Assembly: GCA_027489475.1 (NCBI GenBank) | Contig: JAIXZQ010000212.1 | Location: 1-5,555, forward strand | Direction of reading: 5' to 3' | Length of the DNA stretch: 5,555 bases | Origin: Methylophilus sp. | Lineage (GTDB): Bacteria > Pseudomonadota > Gammaproteobacteria > Burkholderiales > Methylophilaceae | Shown here: piece after piece, positions 1-5,555 of the stretch | How positions within the stretch are numbered: the stretch's first letter is position 1 | Layout of the letters: the number at the start of each line of letters is the position of its first letter | Made by a program: the position numbers and the translations under genes | The notes under the pieces: generated by a model | Databases searched by the model: none | Told to the model about the DNA's origin: nothing | What the model saw: the letters and a program-made list of their open reading frames with translations, nothing else

Positions 1-584
1 AAAGGCGTTTCATGCTTGTCTGCCAAGCTGGCGTTCACCAAGGCAATAAAGTTTTTGGCAATGTGAATGTGCGGGTTGTACCACACGCTATGCGTCAACA
101 TTGTGCCTCGGTATAAGCCTTCATTATGAAACGCATGAAATCCTACCCTTTTGCTGGCGCCTGAGAGCCCGGTCAACAAGGCGCTAAAGCGTGAAAACAG
201 TTCGAGATCAATCACCGTATCAATGCGCTGTTTGCGGGTCCAATGCAAAAAGCGCAAGGTGTCCCACGCCAGTGTTAGTAGGCTGCGTTCATTGATGGTA
301 AATACCTGATGCGCGGGCACGGTATTGAGTAGCTTGAGGCTTTGCGCATTGTTTTTAAAAATGACAAAAAATAAGCTGGCTTGCGTATACGCTTGCATTT
401 TGCGCATGGCGGGGTCAACCAGAATGGCACTGCCCATTTCAGATAACTCAATAAAAAGCACCCGGCTGGGTGCTTTTTGCGCTGGTTTGGCCAACCACTC
501 GACCACTTTGAGCCACAGACTCACTAGCAAACATAGCGGGATTCCTGCATAGAAATCCACTTTACGCATGACATCAATTTTCAT
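1..584 (-). CDS. GT9-family (heptosyltransferase-like) glycosyltransferase, N-terminal part only
   Basis: The minus-strand frame is open from an ATG at 582-584 to the left edge, giving 194 codons of a protein that in this family is usually about 340-360 residues. I read it as glycosyltransferase family 9, the ADP-heptose:LPS heptosyltransferase fold, which moves sugars onto surface glycans at the cytoplasmic face of the inner membrane. Residues 11-31 are hydrophobic (FYAGIPLCLLVSLWLKVVEWL in two overlapping parts) and may anchor it to the membrane. The Rossmann start RVLFIELSEMGSAIL (41-55) matches the heptosyltransferase RVLIVK..SMGD motif, but Ser52 stands where WaaC has its catalytic Asp. 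The blocks TVIDLELFSRFSALLTGLSG and KRVGFH follow as expected. The gene starts 118 bases after tpx. No clear Shine-Dalgarno lies before Met1, and Met6 (569) is an alternative start with none either. A terminator-like hairpin falls on codons 36-44. The family is fairly sure, but the acceptor and donor sugars are unknown. Confidence 0.82.
   Translation of the reverse strand, partial: MKIDVMRKVDFYAGIPLCLLVSLWLKVVEWLAKPAQKAPSRVLFIELSEMGSAILVDPAMRKMQAYTQASLFFVIFKNNAQSLKLLNTVPAHQVFTINERSLLTLAWDTLRFLHWTRKQRIDTVIDLELFSRFSALLTGLSGASKRVGFHAFHNEGLYRGTMLTHSVWYNPHIHIAKNFIALVNASLADKHETP
453..478. terminator. Terminator-like hairpin inside the GT9 coding sequence
   Basis: AAAAAGCACCC (453-463) pairs perfectly with GGGTGCTTTTT (468-478) around the 4-base loop GGCT. 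A GC stem of six pairs extended by an A run on one side and a T run on the other is the classic form of a bidirectional intrinsic terminator. It lies in codons 36-44 of the GT9 gene, between the hydrophobic N-terminal segment and the first Rossmann strand, so its T run also encodes the Leu-Phe of RVLFIE. The structure is seen directly. Whether it stops RNA polymerase in either direction is inference, and chance under coding constraint is possible. Confidence 0.55.
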
Positions 585-624
585 AGAGGGTGTCTGGGTC
601 GGGAGGTGGGCTTTTTAGCCTGTT

Positions 625-652
625 GTTATCATGGGGTACAGCACACTGTTAG
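625..652 (-). promoter_or_regulatory. Weak sigma70-like promoter candidate for the GT9 gene
   Basis: Read on the minus strand, CTAACA (647-652, 4 of 6 to TTGACA) and GATAAC (625-630, 4 of 6 to TATAAT) are 16 bases apart. A start near 618 would leave a leader of roughly 33 bases. The -35 box overlaps the outer arm of the hairpin after tpx, so readthrough from tpx is an equally good explanation for GT9 expression. Confidence 0.22.
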
Positions 653-697
653 GCTCGCTCGGCAGCGGTCATATAACCGCCAGCGAGCGATTTAACA
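647..697. repeat. Hairpin (inverted repeat) between tpx and the GT9 gene
   Basis: GCTCGCT (653-659) pairs with AGCGAGC (682-688), an inner GCGGT (665-669) pairs with ACCGC (676-680), and an outer TGTTA (647-651) pairs with TAACA (693-697), separated by small internal loops. It begins 5 bases after the tpx stop codon. It lacks a T run on either side, so it is better seen as a 3'-end stabilising hairpin, a weak or factor-assisted terminator, or a REP-like palindrome than as a strong intrinsic terminator. Confidence 0.5.
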
Positions 698-702
698 GGT
701 AA

Positions 703-1206
703 TTAACTTAATGCGGCAATGGCTGCTTGGTAGTTTGGCTCATTAGCAATTTCACTCACCAATTCGCTATGCAGCACTTTGTTATGCTCATCCAGCACAA
801 TCACTGCACGGGCGGTTAAGCCTGCCAAGCTGCTGTCTGCAATTAACACGCCATAATCTGTACCAAATTTGGTGGTGTCTCGGAAGGTCGACAAATTGAC
901 CACATTTTCCAAACCTTCAGCGCCACAAAAACGACTTTGCGCAAATGGCAAGTCTGCCGAGATGCACAGCACTACGGTGTTGCTGAGGCTACTGGCTTCT
1001 TTGTTAAAAGTACGCACAGAGGTCGCGCAAGTGGGGGTGTCAATGCTGGGGAATATATTTAGCACTTTGCGTTTGCCACTAAAGGCGTCTAACCCGACCA
1101 AGTTACGTTTGGCATCAGCCAATTGAAATGCTGGGGCAGTATCGCCTACCTGCAAAAATGTGCCAGCCAGGGCGACCGGATTTCCTTTGAGCGTCACGCT
1201 AGACAT
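703..1206 (-). CDS. tpx: Thiol peroxidase Tpx (atypical 2-Cys peroxiredoxin)
   Basis: This 167-residue protein is the same size as E. coli Tpx (168) and aligns with it along its whole length. Tpx reduces hydrogen peroxide and alkyl hydroperoxides in the cytoplasm or periplasm using thioredoxin as electron donor. The N-terminal signature is LKGNPVAL. The active-site block is [16 protein letters not shown], with Pro53, Thr57 and the peroxidatic Cys60. The block [20 protein letters not shown] carries the resolving Cys94, and the active-site Arg133 is in GLTARAV. The 34-residue Cys-Cys spacing equals that of E. coli Tpx. I start at the ATG at 1204-1206 because it gives the family N-terminus and has GGAG 6 bases upstream; the longer frame opening at 1269 would begin within the likely promoter. 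A cysteine-less paralogue lies 127 bases upstream on the same strand. All catalytic residues are present, so it should be active. Confidence 0.96.
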   Translation of the reverse strand: MSSVTLKGNPVALAGTFLQVGDTAPAFQLADAKRNLVGLDAFSGKRKVLNIFPSIDTPTCATSVRTFNKEASSLSNTVVLCISADLPFAQSRFCGAEGLENVVNLSTFRDTTKFGTDYGVLIADSSLAGLTARAVIVLDEHNKVLHSELVSEIANEPNYQAAIAALS

Positions 1207-1212
1207 AGTGTT

Positions 1213-1216
1213 CTCC
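1213..1216 (-). promoter_or_regulatory. Ribosome binding site of tpx
   Basis: GGAG on the minus strand lies 6 bases before the ATG at 1204-1206. It supports this start over the in-frame ATG 63 bases upstream. Confidence 0.75.
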
Positions 1217-1244
1217 AAATCATGAATAAAAAAATTAAGCGCAT

Positions 1245-1273
1245 ACTTTAACCCTTCGCCGGTTGGCAATCAA
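1245..1273 (-). promoter_or_regulatory. Candidate sigma70 promoter of tpx
   Basis: On the minus strand TTGATT (1268-1273, 4 of 6 to TTGACA) is followed after exactly 17 bases by TAAAGT (1245-1250, 4 of 6 to TATAAT). A start near 1238 would give a leader of about 30 bases that includes the ribosome binding site. This would let tpx be expressed independently of the upstream paralogue. A small palindrome overlaps the -35 box. Confidence 0.42.
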
Positions 1274-1285
1274 CATTTTATGTTG
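1271..1285. repeat. Small palindrome overlapping the tpx -35 box
   Basis: CAACAT (1271-1276) and ATGTTG (1280-1285) form a perfect 6-bp inverted repeat with a TTT centre. It overlaps the -35 hexamer of the candidate tpx promoter by three bases, a usual place for an operator. No known regulator consensus (for example an OxyR site) is recognised, and a dyad this short can occur by chance. Confidence 0.3.
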
Positions 1286-1333
1286 GGCCAAAAGTGCGAT
1301 GCACACTGTACATCAGCAAGATTAAACCGTATT

Positions 1334-1846
1334 TTAAGTCCTCGACCGCACGTATTCACATGCCAGGGCGATGTTCGGGAGCTGCATTAAATCATTGACC
1401 ACTTGCACATGCTGTAGCCGATTCTCTTCATCCGCCACCATCAACGCACGCGCAGGCAACCCAGCCATTTTACTGGATACCATTAAGACTCCGTAATGCT
1501 TGAGCATATCCCGCCCCCGCATGGTGGATAGAAAGTGTCCATTTAGAGGCGACGCGGTGCTCTTAAAGCGACTGAGCGTAAAGGGTAAATCGGCAGAGAT
1601 ATGCAGAATGGCAATATTGTCATAAGCTGCAGTGTTAAGATGCAAAGCATGAACAGTTTCAACGCTGATTGGCGTATCTATGCTGGGATGAAAATGCAAT
1701 AGTTTTCGCTGTCCACTAAACGCCTCTGAAGAAACGCTTTCTAGCGCCAGATTCACCAACTCAAAGTAAGGCATGGGCTGATCAACCTCAGGCAGTGTAT
1801 CTTCCAGCAAAATCGGCTCACCTAAGTATAACGTGCTGTGGTGCAT
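1334..1846 (-). CDS. Cysteine-less Tpx-like pseudo-peroxidase
   Basis: This 170-residue protein is homologous over its full length to the Tpx encoded just downstream, about a third identical by eye. Shared blocks are AFSGxRKxL, PSIDTP, ISADLPFxxSRF, YGVL and AGLxARAxxVxDExN. The active-site frame Pro54, Thr58 and Arg133 is kept. The peroxidatic Cys is Ser61 (in HPSIDTPISVETV), the resolving Cys is Lys95 (in SRFKSTASPL), and the third Tpx cysteine is His82. The only cysteine is Cys163 near the C-terminus. Thiol-based peroxide reduction by the Tpx mechanism is therefore not expected. The frame is uninterrupted, of normal length, and starts at an ATG with AAGGA 5 bases upstream, so this looks like a translated gene and not a decayed copy. 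Possible roles are a partner of active Tpx, a chaperone or a binding protein; none is shown by the sequence. Homology is sure, function unknown. Confidence 0.88.
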   Translation of the reverse strand: MHHSTLYLGEPILLEDTLPEVDQPMPYFELVNLALESVSSEAFSGQRKLLHFHPSIDTPISVETVHALHLNTAAYDNIAILHISADLPFTLSRFKSTASPLNGHFLSTMRGRDMLKHYGVLMVSSKMAGLPARALMVADEENRLQHVQVVNDLMQLPNIALACEYVRSRT

Positions 1847-1851
1847 GCTTG

Positions 1852-1856
1852 TCCTT
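1852..1856 (-). promoter_or_regulatory. Ribosome binding site of the Tpx-like gene
   Basis: AAGGA on the minus strand stands 5 bases before the ATG at 1844-1846. This well-formed site argues that the cysteine-less gene is really translated. Confidence 0.7.
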
Positions 1857-1921
1857 GTCTTCTCGCTTTAGACCCTATGCCTAACAACACAATAAGCATA
1901 ACCCACTTTGCCTTGCACCAA

Positions 1922-1949
1922 GCTGACAGACTGGTTAAAGATTGTCAGC
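1922..1949. repeat. 7-bp inverted repeat in the divergent intergenic region
   Basis: GCTGACA (1922-1928) and TGTCAGC (1943-1949) are perfect inverted arms separated by 14 bases, two helical turns between arm centres. The site lies about 75 bases before the Tpx-like start and about 135 before the dnaE start, so it could be an operator for either gene or a DNA hairpin. The regulator is unknown. I see no convincing promoter for the Tpx-like gene in this stretch, and no gene in 1847-2085. Confidence 0.4.
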
Positions 1950-2034
1950 CTCGGTTGCCCGTGCGCGTTGAAGAATATTTCGGTGCATGGATGCGCTTGT
2001 ATAGTGGCGTTTGCATGACTGTCAATCAGATTAT

Positions 2035-2046
2035 TTGCGTTCGCAA
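2035..2046. repeat. Short hairpin upstream of dnaE
   Basis: TTGCG (2035-2039) and CGCAA (2042-2046) are perfect arms around a TT centre. It lies 40 bases before the chosen dnaE start and could be part of the promoter region. No function can be assigned. Confidence 0.25.
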
Positions 2047-2048
2047 CG

Positions 2049-2078
2049 TACACAAATGGCATCCATGACGGTTAAAAT
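2049..2078 (+). promoter_or_regulatory. Candidate dnaE promoter placed for a leaderless transcript
   Basis: TAAAAT (2073-2078, 5 of 6 to TATAAT) is preceded after 18 bases by TACACA (2049-2054, 4 of 6 to TTGACA). Seven bases separate the -10 box from the A of the ATG at 2086, so the natural start of transcription would be at or next to the start codon. An alternative -10 box, TATAGT at 2000-2005, has no good -35 partner. The case rests on weak consensus matches only. Confidence 0.25.
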
Positions 2079-2085
2079 AAACCCC

Positions 2086-5000
2086 ATGGAAGTTGTCGTC
2101 CCGCCCACATTTGCCCCCTCAGACGCGTCTGCCTCGCCAGACCCCACAACGCTGCCTGCGTTCGTTCATTTGCGCTGTCACAGTGAGTATTCAATTGTCG
2201 ATGGCACCGTGCGTATTGATGATTACGTGAGCGCCGCACAACGGGATGGCATGCCCGCAATTGCATTAACAGACCTGTCAAATCTGTTCGGTGCCGTCAA
2301 GTTTTACAAGGCAGCGCGCGCTAAAGGCCTTAAGCCGTTGATAGGGTGTGATGTTTGGATTGAGAATATACAACAGCGCGATGTGCCGTTGCGCGCTTTG
2401 TTGTTGGTACAGGATGCGCAAGGGTATCGGCATTTATGCGAGCTGTTGAGCAGTGCTTATTTGCACAATCAATATCGTGAGCGCGCAGAAATTAAGCCTG
2501 ATTGGTTACAAGAAAAACACGCTGGATTGATTATGCTCTCAGGCTTTGCTGCCGGCGATGTCGGTCTGGCCTTGCAGGCAGGCAATTTGTCGCAAGCCAC
2601 CGCCTGCGCCCGCCATTGGGCGCAGGTGTTTGACGGTCGCTATTACCTCGAAGTGCAACGCGTGCATGCACCAGACAGTTCGGACGCTTATGCCCAAGAA
2701 CAATTGATACAACAGACCCTGTTGCTGGCTCAGCAGTGTCAGTTGCCGGTCGTTGCCACCCATCCGGTGCAGTTTCATACGCCCGATGATTTTATGGCGC
2801 ATGAAGCGCGCACCTGTATTGCTGAAGGCTATGTGCTGGCCGATAACCGCCGTCCGCGCCGCTTTATGCAAAGCCAATACATCAAAACACAGGCCGAGAT
2901 GCAGGCCTTGTTTGCCGACATGCCTGCGGCCTTGCACAATGCTGTCGAAATTGCGCGTCGCTGCAGCTTATCGCTGACCTTGGGTAAAAACTATTTGCCA
3001 GATTTTCCGACCCCCCATGGTGAAAGTCTGGACGAGTATCTGATCGCGCAATCGCAAGCCGGGCTGGAGCAGCGCTTAGCTACCTTATATCCTGACCCTG
3101 ACACGCGTGAGGAAATGCGTCCGCAGTATGAAGCGCGTTTGCAATTTGAGTGCGGCATCATCATCCAAATGGGCTTTCCCGGCTACTTTTTGATTGTGGC
3201 CGACTTTATCAATTGGGCCAAAAACAATGGTGTGCCGGTTGGCCCTGGGCGCGGCTCTGGAGCCGGCTCATTGGTGGCCTACAGCCTGGGTATTACCGAC
3301 CTCGATCCGCTGAAATACAACCTGTTGTTTGAGCGTTTTTTAAACCCTGAGCGCGTCTCCATGCCTGACTTTGACATCGACTTCTGTCAGGAAGGCCGTG
3401 ACCGCGTGATTGATTACGTCAAGCAAAAGTATGGGCTGGCCTCGGTGTCGCAAATTGCCACCTTCGGGACCATGGCCGCCAAAGCGGTGATCCGTGATGT
3501 CGGCCGTGTGCTCGACCTGCCGTTTAACTTTGTGGATGGCATTGCCAAGCTGATTCCGTTGGAGCTGGGCATTACCTTAGAATCTGCGCTCGAAAAAGAA
3601 CCCGCGCTGCAAGAGCGGCGCGAAAAAGAAGAAGAGGTTGCCGAGTTGTTGTCACTGGCACTGCGTCTCGAAGGCTTGGTGCGAAATGTGGGTATGCACG
3701 CCGGTGGTGTGTTAATTGCGCCGGGAAAAATCTCTGATTTTTCCCCTATCTATTGCCAGCCGAATGGCGACAGTTTGGTGAGCCAGTACGATAAAGATGA
3801 TGTCGAGGCGGTGGGGCTGGTCAAGTTTGACTTTTTAGGGCTACGAACACTCACCATTCTCAATATGGCGCTGGAAAATGCCAATGCACAACGTGCCGCT
3901 GAGGATTTGCCGCCCTTGCAGTTTGAAACGCTGCCGCTAGACGACAAAAAAAGCTATCACCTGCTAAAAACTGCCAATACGACCGCGGTATTTCAGTTGG
4001 AATCGCGCGGCATGAAAGACATGCTCAAACAGGCTAAGCCAGACTTGTTTGAGGACATCATCGCGTTGGTAGCGCTTTACCGTCCCGGCCCAATGGATTT
4101 GATTCCTGATTTTTGCCGACGTAAGCATGGCACGCAACGGGTTGAGTATCCACATCCTTCCACCGAATCCATCCTTAAAGAAACCTATGGTATTGCCGTC
4201 TATCAAGAACAGGTGATGCAGATTGCGCAGGTAGTGGCCGGATACAGCTTGGGCGGCGCCGACTTGTTGCGGCGGGCCATGGGTAAGAAAAAGCCCGAAG
4301 AGATGGTCAAGCAGCGCGAGATTTTTAATGAAGGCGCGCTAAAAAACGGCTTAAGCCTGCAACAATCCAACGACTTGTTTGATTTGCTGGAAAAATTTGC
4401 CGGCTATGGCTTTAACAAGTCACACGCAGCTGCCTATGCGCTTGTGGCCTACCATACGGCCTATCTTAAAGCGCATTATCCAGCCGCGTTTTTAGCGGCC
4501 ACCATGTCGGCGGATATGAACAACACCGACAATGTGCATACTTTTTTTGATGATTGTGGCGCTAACCAAATTGAGGTGTTGCCGCCAGACATCAATGCCA
4601 GCGTGTTTCAGTTTAAGCCACTCAATGCACAACAGGTGTTATATGGTCTGGGCGCAATCAAAGGCACAGGCTTGGCTGCGATTGAGCTGATTTTGGCCTC
4701 GCGCGCTGCACAAGGGCCGTTTAAAGACCTGTTTGATTTCTGTCAGCGCTTAGATTTACGTAAAGTCAACCGCCGGGTCATTGAGTCGCTGATACGTGCA
4801 GGGGCCTTTGATCGCTTGGAACCCAATCGGGCGGCTTTGTTGGCTGGGTTGGATAGCGCCATCAGCGTGGCAGAGCAGGGCGCAGCGCATGCGGGTCAGG
4901 ATTGTTTATTTGGTGGTGTCAGTGAAACACAGCACGCCTTGCCAGCGGTGCCGCCCTGGAGCCCTGAACAGGCCTTGCAAGAAGAAAAAACTGCCTTAGG

Positions 5001-5555
5001 CTTTTATCTCAGTGGTCATCCCTATTTGAGCTACAAGGCGCAACTGGGGCCATTTATCAAAAGCAATCTGACCGAGCTGACACCGCAAGAGGCGCCTAAA
5101 CTGCTGGCTGGCGTAGTGATGGGTGTCAGGGTACGCATGACGCAGCGCGGCAAAATGGCCATAGTGACCTTAGATGATGCGGTAGGGCGGGTCGACGTGG
5201 TTATTGGGTCTGAATTACTCAGCCAGCATGCGCCATGGATTAAAGAAGACCAACTGCTGATCGTAGAAGGGCGTATCAGTCATGACGAGTTCTCTGGCGG
5301 TATCCGTGTCAGTGCCCGCAAGCTGTATGATTTGGCCGCGGTACGGAATCGGTTTGCCCAAATGCTCACGTTGCGCTGCAACGGCACTTCGGATGTGCAA
5401 CGGCTAATGAATGTGCTCACGCCATACCGCTACGCAGGTGAGGAGCAAAAGCGCTGCCCGATTAAAGTGGATTATCACAATCAGTCGGCGCAAGTCAGCT
5501 TGATGCTGGGCGATGACTGGCAAGTGGTGCTGCATGATGACCTGCTGGCGAATTT
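2086..5555 (+). CDS. dnaE: DNA polymerase III alpha subunit (DnaE1), nearly complete, runs off the right edge
   Basis: This is the catalytic polymerase subunit of the replicative holoenzyme, extending both strands at the fork with epsilon, beta clamp and tau as partners. The window holds 1156 codons; from the E. coli protein (1160 residues) I estimate about 15 more. The PHP domain starts at FVHLRCHSEYS (26-36) and is degenerate: Arg30 replaces a metal-binding His and HPVQF (226-230) replaces the NDVHF-type motif. The polymerase core has GPGRGSGAGS (386-395), the catalytic aspartates Asp430 and Asp432 in MPDFDIDF, and Asp582 in KFDFLGL. Further signatures are YQEQVMQ (706-712), MGKKKPEEM (732-740) and GYGFNKSH (773-780). 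QDCLF (938-942) fits the internal beta-clamp motif, an OB fold lies near 1007-1082, and a tau-binding tail follows. These last regions mark it as DnaE1, not the error-prone DnaE2. In-frame ATGs at 2056 and 2065 are alternative starts; none of the three has a clear Shine-Dalgarno. No start codon lies between 2086 and FVHLR, so an N-terminal extension of at least 25 residues is unavoidable. Confidence 0.97.
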   Translation, partial: MEVVVPPTFAPSDASASPDPTTLPAFVHLRCHSEYSIVDGTVRIDDYVSAAQRDGMPAIALTDLSNLFGAVKFYKAARAKGLKPLIGCDVWIENIQQRDVPLRALLLVQDAQGYRHLCELLSSAYLHNQYRERAEIKPDWLQEKHAGLIMLSGFAAGDVGLALQAGNLSQATACARHWAQVFDGRYYLEVQRVHAPDSSDAYAQEQLIQQTLLLAQQCQLPVVATHPVQFHTPDDFMAHEARTCIAEGYVLADNRRPRRFMQSQYIKTQAEMQALFADMPAALHNAVEIARRCSLSLTLGKNYLPDFPTPHGESLDEYLIAQSQAGLEQRLATLYPDPDTREEMRPQYEARLQFECGIIIQMGFPGYFLIVADFINWAKNNGVPVGPGRGSGAGSLVAYSLGITDLDPLKYNLLFERFLNPERVSMPDFDIDFCQEGRDRVIDYVKQKYGLASVSQIATFGTMAAKAVIRDVGRVLDLPFNFVDGIAKLIPLELGITLESALEKEPALQERREKEEEVAELLSLALRLEGLVRNVGMHAGGVLIAPGKISDFSPIYCQPNGDSLVSQYDKDDVEAVGLVKFDFLGLRTLTILNMALENANAQRAAEDLPPLQFETLPLDDKKSYHLLKTANTTAVFQLESRGMKDMLKQAKPDLFEDIIALVALYRPGPMDLIPDFCRRKHGTQRVEYPHPSTESILKETYGIAVYQEQVMQIAQVVAGYSLGGADLLRRAMGKKKPEEMVKQREIFNEGALKNGLSLQQSNDLFDLLEKFAGYGFNKSHAAAYALVAYHTAYLKAHYPAAFLAATMSADMNNTDNVHTFFDDCGANQIEVLPPDINASVFQFKPLNAQQVLYGLGAIKGTGLAAIELILASRAAQGPFKDLFDFCQRLDLRKVNRRVIESLIRAGAFDRLEPNRAALLAGLDSAISVAEQGAAHAGQDCLFGGVSETQHALPAVPPWSPEQALQEEKTALGFYLSGHPYLSYKAQLGPFIKSNLTELTPQEAPKLLAGVVMGVRVRMTQRGKMAIVTLDDAVGRVDVVIGSELLSQHAPWIKEDQLLIVEGRISHDEFSGGIRVSARKLYDLAAVRNRFAQMLTLRCNGTSDVQRLMNVLTPYRYAGEEQKRCPIKVDYHNQSAQVSLMLGDDWQVVLHDDLLAN
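4897..4911 (+). other. Internal beta-clamp-binding motif of DnaE
   Basis: Codons 938-942 read QDCLF, matching the Qxx(L/M)F clamp-binding pentapeptide and standing where E. coli DnaE has QADMF. This contact tethers the polymerase to the sliding clamp for processive synthesis. The assignment rests on motif and position. Confidence 0.7.

Noticed and set aside
325..552. Plus-strand open frame of 75 codons
   Set aside because: It lies antisense to the conserved GT9 coding sequence, resembles no protein I know, and contains the terminator-like hairpin.
1207..1269. N-terminal extension of tpx by 21 residues
   Set aside because: The extra residues do not resemble Tpx proteins, the far ATG has no ribosome site, and the stretch overlaps the likely promoter.
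1294..1304. GTGC-GAT-GCAC followed by TTTT on the minus strand, as a terminator of the Tpx-like gene
   Set aside because: The stem has only four base pairs, too short for an intrinsic terminator.
1838..2068. Plus- and minus-strand open frames across the Tpx-like/dnaE intergenic region (1838-2068 plus, 1868-2062 minus)
   Set aside because: Neither has a recognisable product or ribosome binding site. They overlap each other and the divergent promoter region.
2539..2937. Minus-strand 132-codon open frame inside dnaE, and other frames within dnaE
   Set aside because: They are antisense or out-of-frame shadows of the conserved DnaE frame, with compositions typical of reverse reading.
3943..3954. 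A7 run in dnaE as a programmed frameshift site
   Set aside because: The codons are GAC AAA AAA AGC, encoding the conserved DDKKS of DnaE. The heptamer is not in the slippery X XXY YYZ register and no stimulatory structure was recognised.

Overview
This window looks like chromosomal DNA of a Gram-negative betaproteobacterium. The evidence is an E. coli-type replicative polymerase subunit, an E. coli-type thiol peroxidase and a GT9 (heptosyltransferase-like) protein of a kind I associate with Betaproteobacteria. A methylotroph of the Methylophilaceae is a plausible guess from the flavour of the proteins, but nothing here proves it. GC content looks close to 50%. There are no rRNA or tRNA genes, transposases, phage genes or CRISPR arrays.

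Left part, all on the minus strand (transcription runs right to left). A cysteine-less thiol-peroxidase paralogue (1334-1846) comes first, then a canonical thiol peroxidase tpx (703-1206), then the first 194 codons of a GT9-family glycosyltransferase (1-584, running off the left edge). The gaps are 127 and 118 bases. Each gap holds plausible promoter or hairpin signals, so this is probably a co-oriented cluster rather than one tightly coupled operon. A perfect 11-bp hairpin with flanking A and T runs, shaped like a bidirectional intrinsic terminator, lies inside the GT9 coding sequence.

Middle: 1847-2085 is the divergent intergenic region between the peroxidase pair and dnaE. It holds a 7-bp dyad, a small hairpin, and a -10-like box placed so that a dnaE transcript could be leaderless.

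Right part, plus strand: dnaE (2086 to the right edge), the catalytic alpha subunit of DNA polymerase III, complete except for an estimated 15 or so C-terminal residues. The polymerase catalytic aspartates, a beta-clamp motif and the OB fold are present, and the PHP domain is degenerate as in other proteobacterial DnaE1 proteins.

The main item for follow-up is the tandem pair of Tpx proteins. The second copy keeps the peroxiredoxin active-site frame (Pro, Thr, Arg) and the fold signatures, but has Ser in place of the peroxidatic Cys and Lys in place of the resolving Cys. It has a good ribosome binding site and an intact reading frame. It looks like a maintained pseudo-enzyme encoded next to its active paralogue.
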